Positions 24,019-31,161 of a stretch of DNA of 31,161 bases are shown piece by piece. The number at the start of each line of letters is the position of its first letter. Positions within the stretch are counted from its first letter, which is position 1. The stretch lies in NCBI GenBank assembly GCA_017620055.1, contig JAFZRD010000030.1, positions 1-31,161 on the forward strand, given 5' to 3'. This stretch comes from Lachnospiraceae bacterium. GTDB taxonomy: Bacteria > Bacillota_A > Clostridia > Lachnospirales > Lachnospiraceae. Below the pieces are notes generated by a model. The model did not search any database, had not been told where the DNA came from, and worked only from the letters and a program-made list of their open reading frames with translations. The translations under genes and the position numbers were made by a program.

Positions 24019-25614
24019 CTAGAAAGCACCGTATATGAATGCGGCGGCGTTGTAACCGGGTCCGTAATAGCCGAACACCGAAACCGCTGCGATAAGGAGC
24101 GAGAGTATGCACCACTGCGCGGCAACGGGAAGGGCGAATACTCTTGTTCTGACGCTTCCCCTGCGCTGCACAAGATCGAATATGAACATGACGGCTATCG
24201 CGCAGACGGCTACGATGAAATCTTCCATCGGAAGCGACAGTTCTTCATACACCTTCGTTATGTCAAAAGATCTCCACCCTGTGAATATGCACCGGAAAGC
24301 ATGAAAAGCCTCACCGGAGTCCTTGTTGATATCAAACAGTCGAAGGAACGACATCAGCCAGAAAGTCTTGGCCGCGCGGTATCCTCTCATCACAAATGAT
24401 GATTCCGAAAGCCGGAGTGTGCCGACGATCTTTGCCGATACTCCTTCAAGTTCAGTCCCGAGAACTATAAAGACGAAGTTGAAAAGTCCCCATACAACGT
24501 ATCTCATCTCGGAGCCATGCCACATACCGGTCAGTGCCCACACGAAGAACATGGGGATATATATCGGTATCCTCTTGCCGAGCGTCACCATTCCTTTATC
24601 CCTTGCCTTCTTGCCGAGCTTAATGATCGACTTGTTAAGTGACAGCGGGTAAAAGATATAGTCCTTGAACCATGTCCCGAGAGTGATATGCCATCTCTGC
24701 CAGTATTCCGATATCGATTTGGCAAAAAACGGCCTCTCGAAGTTCTCGGTAAGCCTGACGCCGAACATTTCGGCGACACCGATCGCAACGTCAATACCTC
24801 CGGAAAAATCACCGTATATCTGCATGGAATAGAAGAAAACCGCAAGCAGCACATACAGTCCCGGATACATATCCTTCTGGTCCATTACCGCTTTGACATA
24901 CGCGGAAAGCCTGTCGGCTATAACGAGCTTTTTGAAAAGTCCCCACATTATACGGTAGAAACCCGAACGGATATTGGCAAATGCGAATCTCTTCTCTTCA
25001 AAAAGTGACGGCGCAAGTTGTCCGAACCTGCTGATCGGTCCCTGGACTATCTGAGGGAAGAACGAAACATAGAGCGCAAACTTGAAGAAATTACGCTCTC
25101 TTCCATATTTTCCATAGTAGATATCGATTAGATATCCCATCGTCTGGAACGTATAGAACGATATTCCGAGCGGAAGAAGTATCCTGATAAACGGAACAAA
25201 ATCGGTTTTCCCGAACCACTCCAGCCTGTACAGATTGAAATATGCTATCGAGATGTTTGCATATTTGAGGTACACGAGAATACCGAAATTGATCACAAGC
25301 CCGATGACGAGTATCATCCTCTGCTTCTTCTTGTAAAGCGCCTTTAAAGATTTCTTCTCCTCTTTGGAAAGGCTCTCCTTACCGGCTTTGAGTCGCTCCG
25401 ACACTTCACTTCCGTATCGCTCGATAAGCGCCGCGCATACGAACGAGGTTATCGTTGTTATGATTATATAAACAAGATCACCGGCTCCGCTCTGCGCATA
25501 GAACGCATAACTTGCAACAAGAAGAACGATCCACCGGAACTTCCTGGGGACCGCATAATAAAGTATCAGCGCAAGCGTTACAAAAAGAGCGAAGTCTATC
25601 GAGATGAACGACAT
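24019..25614 (-). CDS. MBOAT family acyltransferase (DltB/AlgI type)
   Basis: 531 residues with about ten or more membrane helices. The two MBOAT hallmarks are present: WQRWHITLGTWFKDYIFYP with His309, and the likely catalytic His366 in TGMWHG. DltB moves D-alanine from the carrier protein across the membrane to lipoteichoic acid; AlgI-type members move acetyl groups to polysaccharides. Because the next genes upstream are a carrier protein and an amino-acid ligase, a DltB-like role with an aminoacyl-carrier substrate is the best reading. It starts four bases after the carrier gene stop and is followed by the SGNH gene without a gap. Confidence 0.9.
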   Translation of the reverse strand: MSFISIDFALFVTLALILYYAVPRKFRWIVLLVASYAFYAQSGAGDLVYIIITTITSFVCAALIERYGSEVSERLKAGKESLSKEEKKSLKALYKKKQRMILVIGLVINFGILVYLKYANISIAYFNLYRLEWFGKTDFVPFIRILLPLGISFYTFQTMGYLIDIYYGKYGRERNFFKFALYVSFFPQIVQGPISRFGQLAPSLFEEKRFAFANIRSGFYRIMWGLFKKLVIADRLSAYVKAVMDQKDMYPGLYVLLAVFFYSMQIYGDFSGGIDVAIGVAEMFGVRLTENFERPFFAKSISEYWQRWHITLGTWFKDYIFYPLSLNKSIIKLGKKARDKGMVTLGKRIPIYIPMFFVWALTGMWHGSEMRYVVWGLFNFVFIVLGTELEGVSAKIVGTLRLSESSFVMRGYRAAKTFWLMSFLRLFDINKDSGEAFHAFRCIFTGWRSFDITKVYEELSLPMEDFIVAVCAIAVMFIFDLVQRRGSVRTRVFALPVAAQWCILSLLIAAVSVFGYYGPGYNAAAFIYGAF

Positions 25615-25618
25615 GTGA

Positions 25619-25846
25619 TCATTCTTCCTCCAGAGACTCCACGAGCTTTGCTATAGCCGCAGCCGAATTGAAGTTCTCGGGAACCATATGTTCCGCGGTG
25701 ATCTCGATATCAAATTCATCCATGAGTTCACCGACAACGGTGACAACATCGAACGAATCAAATATACGCTTGTCGATCAGCGCATTCTCCTTTTCGTAGT
25801 CAACCTCGGGATGAACACCTTTTAAGATCTCGATTATCTTATCCAT
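25619..25846 (-). CDS. Acyl/aminoacyl carrier protein (DltC-like)
   Basis: 75 residues, acidic four-helix carrier. The phosphopantetheine attachment site is Ser31 in DSFDVV, matching the DSL/DSF motif. It should carry the aminoacyl group made by the upstream ligase as a thioester and hand it to the MBOAT protein. Spacing is 15 bases from the ligase stop and four bases to the MBOAT start. The length and context match DltC; a fatty acid ACP is unlikely because no fas genes are near. Confidence 0.88.
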   Translation of the reverse strand: MDKIIEILKGVHPEVDYEKENALIDKRIFDSFDVVTVVGELMDEFDIEITAEHMVPENFNSAAAIAKLVESLEEE

Positions 25847-25861
25847 TTATCTCCTCCGTTA

Positions 25862-27367
25862 TCAAATCTTTTCCTTAAGCTTGACCCTGTCGACCTTACC
25901 GTTCTTGAGCATCGGCATATCCTTCGTTTTGTGAAGGACGTTAGGAAGCATGTATCTTTGCAGCCTGTCTTTGAGCGCCTCGACTATCGTAATGTCGTCA
26001 TAAGCATCCGTCTCATAGAACAGTACGATCTTCTGTTTATCCTGATCGTACAGGCAGCACGCATTTGCAACATTCGGAAGTGCCATGACAGCAGTCTCTA
26101 TCTCTCCGAGTTCTATCCTGTGTCCCATGTGTTTGATCTGGAAATCCTTACGCGACACGAACACGAGCTCTTTGCGATCGTTATACTTTGCAAGATCTCC
26201 CGTGCGGTATATCTTCTCGCTGTAATACGGGTTCAGCGGATTCTGCACGAACACCGCATCACTCTTCTCCTTTGCGTTATAGTATCCGAGAGCCAGACAG
26301 CTTCCTTTGACGCATATCTCACCGGTTATGTCCGAACGGTTGATAAGCTTGTCGTCCTCATCAAGAAGGAACACCTCGGTATTCTTAAACGCTTTACCGA
26401 TAGGGATCGTCTCGTCATCCGCATAGTCCCTGTCGATGATATGGTATGTGCATACCCCGGTGATCTCGGTCGGTCCGTATATCTGAACGAACACGGCATC
26501 GGGGTAATTGTCCTTCCAGTAATTGTATACTTTGGTCGGCATTGATTCCGCACCGAATATCACCTTGCGAAGCTTATCCGGATGTATCGACTTAAAGCCT
26601 TTGAATGTCGATACCATCTTCATCGCCGAAGGAACCCATCTGATCGTCGTGATCTCGTACTTCTGCAGAAAATCAAGGAGCTTGAGCGGTATCGAGAAAT
26701 ACTCGAGCGGCACTATTCCCATTGTGGCGCATGATCTGAGCGTACAGTAAATATCTATGAGCGATGCGTCAAAATAGAACGGTGCCTGATTGGCGATCAC
26801 ATCATTTTCCGTAATGTCGATCTCGTTACAGAACTGCTCAACGTAATCAATGAGCGAACGGTGCGACACAACGACACCCTTCGGTACTCCCGTGGAGCCC
26901 GACGTATAAAGGACATATACGGGATCCGTGTCTATCGCGGTAGAAAGGCGGCCCTCAAGCACCTCCTCATCAACCGGCGTCTCGATCATCTCCTCGAATA
27001 TGAACACGTTGTTCGAGTACTTTCTTGCAAGATCGTAATACGCCATGTCGGTTATGACCGCAGCGGGCTTTAAGTTCTCGACAATCAGCCTTATCCGCAT
27101 ATCGGGCATCCCCGTATCGAGCGGGACATAGAAGTTCCGGCTGTACACACAGCCCCAGAACGCCGACAGTACCGCCGGCGATTTGTCCATATAGATCAGT
27201 ATCGGACGGCATTTGACGTTCAGCCTGTTGCACAGTTTTGTGCCTATCGCCTTCGCTTCGTCAAGAACATGCTTATACGTGTAGCTTATCTGCTCATCGA
27301 AGAAAGCGCACTTATCAGGATGATTATCTGCCGCATATGTCAGATATTCAAGTATGTTTGTTTTCAT
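25862..27367 (-). CDS. Amino acid adenylation enzyme (DltA-like AMP ligase)
   Basis: 501 residues, a stand-alone adenylation domain of the ANL superfamily. Core motifs: YTSGSTGVPKG (154-164), FDAS with Asp200 that normally binds the substrate amino group, YGPTE (297-301), YRTGD (387-391) and the C-terminal catalytic Lys491 in NGKVDR. It should form an aminoacyl-AMP and load the carrier encoded next. DltA has a Cys in FCGE (Cys269 in B. cereus) tied to D-alanine selectivity; here the matching place reads FGAE with Gly272, so the amino acid may differ. The ATG is two bases after the tyrS stop. Confidence 0.88.
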   Translation of the reverse strand: MKTNILEYLTYAADNHPDKCAFFDEQISYTYKHVLDEAKAIGTKLCNRLNVKCRPILIYMDKSPAVLSAFWGCVYSRNFYVPLDTGMPDMRIRLIVENLKPAAVITDMAYYDLARKYSNNVFIFEEMIETPVDEEVLEGRLSTAIDTDPVYVLYTSGSTGVPKGVVVSHRSLIDYVEQFCNEIDITENDVIANQAPFYFDASLIDIYCTLRSCATMGIVPLEYFSIPLKLLDFLQKYEITTIRWVPSAMKMVSTFKGFKSIHPDKLRKVIFGAESMPTKVYNYWKDNYPDAVFVQIYGPTEITGVCTYHIIDRDYADDETIPIGKAFKNTEVFLLDEDDKLINRSDITGEICVKGSCLALGYYNAKEKSDAVFVQNPLNPYYSEKIYRTGDLAKYNDRKELVFVSRKDFQIKHMGHRIELGEIETAVMALPNVANACCLYDQDKQKIVLFYETDAYDDITIVEALKDRLQRYMLPNVLHKTKDMPMLKNGKVDRVKLKEKI

Positions 27368-27369
27368 GT

Positions 27370-28602
27370 TCAGCCCGCAAATACTATCTTCTTATAGTTC
27401 TTCTTGCCTTTTCTGATGACGCGTCCCTCACCGAAATCATCCGGGGTGAGCGAAAACGCGATATCCGTTACCTTGTCGCCGTCAACAGATACTCCTCCGC
27501 CTTCGACGGTACGTCTCGCATCCGAGCGGGAAGTCGCGAACGAGCACTTAACGAGTATCTGCATTATATCGATGGCACCGTCGCGAAGGTCATCCGGCGT
27601 GATCTCAACTGTGGGCATATCGGAAAAATCACCCGCGGAGAATATCGCCCTTGCCGCACTCTTCGCTTTATCGGCTTCCTCGTCTCCATGAACGAGCTTG
27701 GTGAGTTCATATGCAAGTATCTCTTTTGCCTCGTTAAGCTGTGCTCCTTCCCACTTATCCATCGCATCGATCTCTTCGAGCGGCAGGAAAGTGAGCATAC
27801 GAATACACTTCAAAACATCAGCGTCATCAACGTTTCTCCAGTACTGGTAGAAGTCATACGGACTAGTCTTGTCCGGATCGAGCCATACGGCACCTCCGAC
27901 GGTCTTGCCCATCTTCTGTCCTTCGGAATTAAGAAGGAGCGTAATTGTCATCGCATCGGCTTTCTTCTCACCGTACTTCTTCCTGATGAGTTCACGTCCG
28001 CCGAGCATGTTGCTCCACTGGTCGTCTCCGCCGAACTGAAGGTTACATCCGTATCTTCTGTACAGTTCCAGAAAATCGTAGCTCTGCATTATCATGTAAT
28101 TAAACTCGAGGAATGACAGCCCTCCGTCACGCTCGAGCCTTTGTTTGTAACACTCCGCACGGAGCATATTGTTGACATGAAAATCAGCACCGACCTCACG
28201 AAGAAGATCGACGTAATTAAGGCTTAAAAGCCAGTCGGCGTTATTGACCATAATGGCTTTCCCTTCGGAAAAATCAATGAATCTGCTCATCTGCTTTTTG
28301 AAACATTCGATGTTATGCTCGATAGTCTCTTTCGTGAGCATCTTCCTCATCTCGGTCTTTCCGGAAGGATCACCGATCATTCCGGTTCCTCCTCCGAGAA
28401 GCGCTATCGGTTTGTTACCGGCCATCTGGAGTCTTTTCATAAGGCAGAGCGCCATGAAATGGCCCACATGCAGACTGTCAGCAGTCGGATCGAAACCAAT
28501 ATAGAATGTAGCCTGACCGTTATTGACGAGTTCCTTTATCCTCTCCTCGTCCGTAACCTGTGCAATGAGTCCTCTGGCTACAAGCTCTTCGTATATCTTC
28601 AT
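27370..28602 (-). CDS. tyrS: Tyrosyl-tRNA synthetase
   Basis: 410 residues, class I synthetase of the bacterial TyrS type. HIGH-like motif HVGH at 45-48, tyrosine pocket stretch [11 protein letters not shown] (about 188-198) and KMSKS-like KMGKT at 230-234. A C-terminal S4 RNA-binding domain follows ([15 protein letters not shown]). GGAGG is six bases before the ATG. It is the first gene of the dlt-like/eam operon, its stop being two bases before the ligase start. No T-box is visible in the 70-base leader, which holds only a hairpin. Confidence 0.97.
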   Translation of the reverse strand: MKIYEELVARGLIAQVTDEERIKELVNNGQATFYIGFDPTADSLHVGHFMALCLMKRLQMAGNKPIALLGGGTGMIGDPSGKTEMRKMLTKETIEHNIECFKKQMSRFIDFSEGKAIMVNNADWLLSLNYVDLLREVGADFHVNNMLRAECYKQRLERDGGLSFLEFNYMIMQSYDFLELYRRYGCNLQFGGDDQWSNMLGGRELIRKKYGEKKADAMTITLLLNSEGQKMGKTVGGAVWLDPDKTSPYDFYQYWRNVDDADVLKCIRMLTFLPLEEIDAMDKWEGAQLNEAKEILAYELTKLVHGDEEADKAKSAARAIFSAGDFSDMPTVEITPDDLRDGAIDIMQILVKCSFATSRSDARRTVEGGGVSVDGDKVTDIAFSLTPDDFGEGRVIRKGKKNYKKIVFAG

Positions 28603-28619
28603 GTCAAACCTCCAAGTTC

Positions 28620-28650
28620 AAATACCCCCATGGAACGATCCACGGGGGTA
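28620..28650 (-). terminator. GC-rich hairpin between pckA and tyrS (weak terminator or attenuator)
   Basis: The arms 28639-28650 and 28623-28634 form a 12-bp stem (one G-U pair on the minus strand) with a four-base loop. Only three Ts follow on the minus strand, so termination may be partial and tyrS may receive readthrough from pckA; no good tyrS promoter is seen in this gap. Confidence 0.6.
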
Positions 28651-28672
28651 AATGTCTTAAACAAAATCGGGA

Positions 28673-30388
28673 TTAAAGAGCATCAACGAGCTTCTGTACT
28701 GCAGCAAGAGCCTCATCGGGAAGCTTGTCATAGCCTTCCTTCTTCTCTGCAAATCCCTTGACCGCATCAACACGGTTCTGCATTGCGCTCTTAAGAGCTG
28801 CCTTGTACTCGGGATCGTTAAGATCGGGTGTGAAATCACCTGTCTTGCCGTTCCAGTCGTTCATGATCTCGATATCTTCGAAAGGTCCCCACTGTTCGAA
28901 TTTGGCCTTTCCTTCTACGATCGTCTCAAGTATTCCGAGTGTATCTTCCTTCTGGCACTTGTGTCCCATGAAGTCACCCGTATTAACGATGTAGCAGTCT
29001 ACGTTCTTCTCTGCAACGAGCTTCCTGAACTTGTCATAGTCGTTAACAAGAGGATATGTTCTGAACGGGTTAGCGTAAGGAACGATACGAAGAGCGTTCA
29101 TATCCGTACCTGCCTTAACACGCTCTGCTGTGGATGTCTTTGTTGCAAGTGTTGCACCCATTACAGATGCAAGAGCCGCACCTTTAAGCTTAACAACGGG
29201 CGGGATCGCAGGATCCTTCATGATCCAGAAGATCGCATTTACGGGAGCATCGATCTTGTCAACACGGTTCGGGCTCCAGAGTTTGCTCTTGATGGCACGT
29301 CCGTTACCGTTTCTGATATCCTCGGTTACGATCTGGATCTTGCCGTTCTCATCGAGAGTAGCCGAGCAGTTCTGAACCGTAAGGAGATAATCGTTATCGG
29401 GACAACCCGTAGGATAATCGTTTGTCTTATCGAAGTATGTAGGCTCGAGTGCGATGGATGCACATGTATCGGAGTTGATGATGAACGCATCATCATGAAG
29501 AACCTTGATACCGCCGAACTTATCATACTTGCCGTCATGCTTTGCATGTGTAAGTGTTGACTTACCTGATCCTGACAGACCGTAAACGGAAGCAACGAAC
29601 TTCTTGCCGCCTTCGAGTGAGTATTCCTTCTGTCCGCCGTGGCACGATGCATAACCGTTTCTGTTTGCAAGAGCCCATGCCATTGTAAGAGTACCCTTCT
29701 TGTGCTCACCGAAGTACTTCATACCGAGGATCGCAGCACAGTTCTGGTTCGTATCAAAATAACAGAGTGTAAGATCATCCGACATACATGAGAAGTCAAC
29801 ATCCGGAGCAGGTTCGGGAGCCCACTGGGGATCCGAGAAAATGTAGATGTCGGGCTCTTTGCCGTCGCCGATAGGCTTTGACTGAGCATACATCTTGTTA
29901 TAATTATCACTCATATACTGGAAGTTGAGCATCCAGTTGTAAAGGAGATTCTCTTCGCCTTCGGGAATAAGAAGGTGTGCCTTTGCCATGAACTCGGGAT
30001 CAAGGCCTACATAGCATTCTGCATGATACATTGTCTTCCAGCGTGTCTTGTATACGGCATCCATAACAACCTTATCAAGCTTAACCTCATCAACTCCCGG
30101 CTCGCCCTTGATACGTCTTGCCTGAGCGTAACGTCCTGTAACAGCACCGTCATTAAAGAGAAGAACCTTGGCGTCTTTCTCAAGGCCGAAAAGCTCGCCG
30201 TCCTTAACGGGCATATCCGTAACGATCGTACCCGGTGAATTCTTTGCGAGTTCATATGCTTCCTTTAATGTGTTGATCTTGATCACGTTGTTCTGATAGA
30301 ATGCACCTTCTATGATAGAACGTGTTCTGGAAAAACCAACTTTGTCTTTTCCGATCTCACTGATCGGATAATAAGCTTTTGTTGACAT
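28673..30388 (-). CDS. pckA: Phosphoenolpyruvate carboxykinase, ATP type (divergent clade)
   Basis: 571 residues. It interconverts oxaloacetate and PEP, either for gluconeogenesis or, in fermenting bacteria, as the CO2-fixing route toward succinate with ATP gain. The P-loop is GLSGSGKST (270-278) and the second nucleotide motif has Asp299-Asp300 (VLHDDAF). The C-terminal adenine region is recognisable (PPVVKL, then a Thr-rich stretch ending in TAER). It is about 40 residues longer than E. coli PckA and lacks the familiar FEGGCYAK segment after the second motif, so it belongs to a divergent branch. AAGGAGG precedes the ATG. It has its own promoter (30437-30465). Confidence 0.9.
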   Translation of the reverse strand: MSTKAYYPISEIGKDKVGFSRTRSIIEGAFYQNNVIKINTLKEAYELAKNSPGTIVTDMPVKDGELFGLEKDAKVLLFNDGAVTGRYAQARRIKGEPGVDEVKLDKVVMDAVYKTRWKTMYHAECYVGLDPEFMAKAHLLIPEGEENLLYNWMLNFQYMSDNYNKMYAQSKPIGDGKEPDIYIFSDPQWAPEPAPDVDFSCMSDDLTLCYFDTNQNCAAILGMKYFGEHKKGTLTMAWALANRNGYASCHGGQKEYSLEGGKKFVASVYGLSGSGKSTLTHAKHDGKYDKFGGIKVLHDDAFIINSDTCASIALEPTYFDKTNDYPTGCPDNDYLLTVQNCSATLDENGKIQIVTEDIRNGNGRAIKSKLWSPNRVDKIDAPVNAIFWIMKDPAIPPVVKLKGAALASVMGATLATKTSTAERVKAGTDMNALRIVPYANPFRTYPLVNDYDKFRKLVAEKNVDCYIVNTGDFMGHKCQKEDTLGILETIVEGKAKFEQWGPFEDIEIMNDWNGKTGDFTPDLNDPEYKAALKSAMQNRVDAVKGFAEKKEGYDKLPDEALAAVQKLVDAL

Positions 30389-30436
30389 ACAGTGTCCTCC
30401 TTTATATATGTTAACTACAATTAAAATCCAAAGTGC

Positions 30437-30465
30437 ATTATCGCAAAAGTGCTACTTAATGTCAA
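30437..30465 (-). promoter_or_regulatory. Sigma-A promoter of pckA
   Basis: On the minus strand TTGACA (30465-30460), 17 bases, GATAAT (30442-30437). The consensus -35 lies within the last codons of the upstream aminopeptidase gene. GCACTTT occurs twice as a direct repeat with a 16-base period, in the spacer and just after the -10, a possible regulator site. Confidence 0.75.
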
Positions 30466-31161
30466 TATTCTCTTTTAGCCACGCAAGCGTCCCGTCATCA
30501 AGCATCGGACCGATGTTGTCGAGAATGTTTTGATTGTATCCGTACAGTATGTCTTTCTCTTTATCAGACAACAGCTTAAGATCTATCGACTCCCTGTCAA
30601 AAGGAACAAGCGTTAGCGGACTGAACCTGCACATTCGATGGCCGTCGATCTGCCCGGCTTTTTCAACAAGCAGCAGGTTTTCAAGCCTTACTCCGAATCT
30701 GCCTTCAATATAGACACCCGGTTCATCGGAAACTATAACACCGGGACGAAATGCTACTTCGCGGCTTCCTTCGCTTCTTGATATCCTTGCTTCGGATTCA
30801 TGAACGGACAGATAGCATCCTACTCCATGGCCTATACCGTGACCGCAAAAATATCCTTCTTCCCATAACGCTTCTTCGGCGATACCGTCAAGAAGGCAGC
30901 CCTTAAAACCTTCGGGAAAAACAGTATCCATCAGTCTGAGGTTACCTTTCAGTACGGTCGTATATACTTTCCTTTCCTCATCTGTGGGTACACCAAGGGA
31001 TATTGTTCTTGTTATATCCGTTGTACCTTCAAATCTGTAATGCCCGCCGGAATCAACGAGCAGGAAACCTTCCGGTCTTATTTCCTTTGCGGAATCCTTT
31101 TTTGCGATATAATGAACTACCGCAGAATCCTCGGCATACGCGCAGATGGTCTTGAACGAAA
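30452..31161 (-). CDS. Xaa-Pro aminopeptidase, M24B family (N-terminus outside the window)
   Basis: Partial: the C-terminal 235 residues or so, read through to the right edge in one open frame; the internal ATG at 30931 is not the start. It removes N-terminal residues preceding proline using two metal ions. All five metal ligands of the pita-bread fold are visible in order: Asp in LVDSGGHY, Asp in TTDITR, His in HGIGHGVG, Glu in SDEPGVY and Glu in RLENLLLV. The C-terminal tail (LLSDKEKDILYGYNQNI, then LAWLKEN) is typical of long AmpP forms. The pckA promoter is embedded in its last codons. Confidence 0.92.
   Translation of the reverse strand, partial: SFKTICAYAEDSAVVHYIAKKDSAKEIRPEGFLLVDSGGHYRFEGTTDITRTISLGVPTDEERKVYTTVLKGNLRLMDTVFPEGFKGCLLDGIAEEALWEEGYFCGHGIGHGVGCYLSVHESEARISRSEGSREVAFRPGVIVSDEPGVYIEGRFGVRLENLLLVEKAGQIDGHRMCRFSPLTLVPFDRESIDLKLLSDKEKDILYGYNQNILDNIGPMLDDGTLAWLKENIDIK

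Noticed and set aside
25862..27367. Fragment of a non-ribosomal peptide synthetase
   Set aside because: It is a complete stand-alone adenylation enzyme with no condensation or thioesterase domain, followed by carrier and MBOAT genes as in dlt operons.
27238..28116. 292-codon plus-strand ORF opposite tyrS
   Set aside because: It lies wholly antisense to tyrS and the ligase start, shows no recognisable domain and has no start signal.

Overview
The window reads as a piece of chromosome from an anaerobic Gram-positive bacterium of the class Clostridia, probably Lachnospiraceae-like. The reasons are the gene families (U32 peptidase beside zapA, NusG domain II protein with a Gx transporter, EF-G2-type GTPase, large ATP-type PEP carboxykinase, dlt-like surface genes), the strong AGGAGG-type ribosome binding sites and the sigma-A promoters. 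It is almost all core and housekeeping DNA: no insertion sequence, prophage, CRISPR array, rRNA or tRNA gene is visible. Nearly every gene is on the minus strand; only the HD-GYP gene (923-1984) and the GGDEF gene (10543-11637) are on the plus strand.

Layout, left to right. 1-806: a DUF2953-type membrane protein cut by the window edge, and a small unknown gene. 806-923: a divergent promoter pair carrying a shared inverted repeat. 923-1984: an HD-GYP protein with a degenerate HD motif. 2000-7482 (read leftward): U32 peptidase, FtsW/SpoVE-type SEDS protein, class B PBP and a NUDIX hydrolase. 7547-10455: zapA, ruvB, ruvA, Gx transporter and NusG domain II protein, the last with an apparently leaderless start. 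10543-11637: membrane GGDEF cyclase. 11638-11987: gene-free but highly structured DNA with a 136-bp imperfect palindrome. 11988-14081: EF-G-like GTPase. 14223-21509: gpmI, a PilZ protein, queA, pheT, pheS and a YihY-type membrane protein. 21524-21735: a structured noncoding RNA with its own promoter and terminator. 21798-28602: an operon transcribed as tyrS, amino-acid ligase, carrier protein, MBOAT, SGNH protein, glutamate 2,3-aminomutase. 28673-31161: pckA and a truncated Xaa-Pro aminopeptidase.

How the genes work together. The left half combines peptidoglycan synthesis and division (SEDS/PBP pair, ZapA) with Holliday junction repair (RuvAB). Three c-di-GMP-type proteins (HD-GYP, GGDEF, PilZ) lie within 15 kb. 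The most interesting unit is 21798-27367: a dltABCD-like surface acylation cassette fused in one tight operon to an aminomutase whose substrate-binding residues match glutamate 2,3-aminomutase. The DltA-like ligase lacks the Cys linked to D-alanine selectivity. This suggests, as inference only, decoration of a cell-surface polymer with an amino acid other than D-alanine, possibly beta-glutamate.
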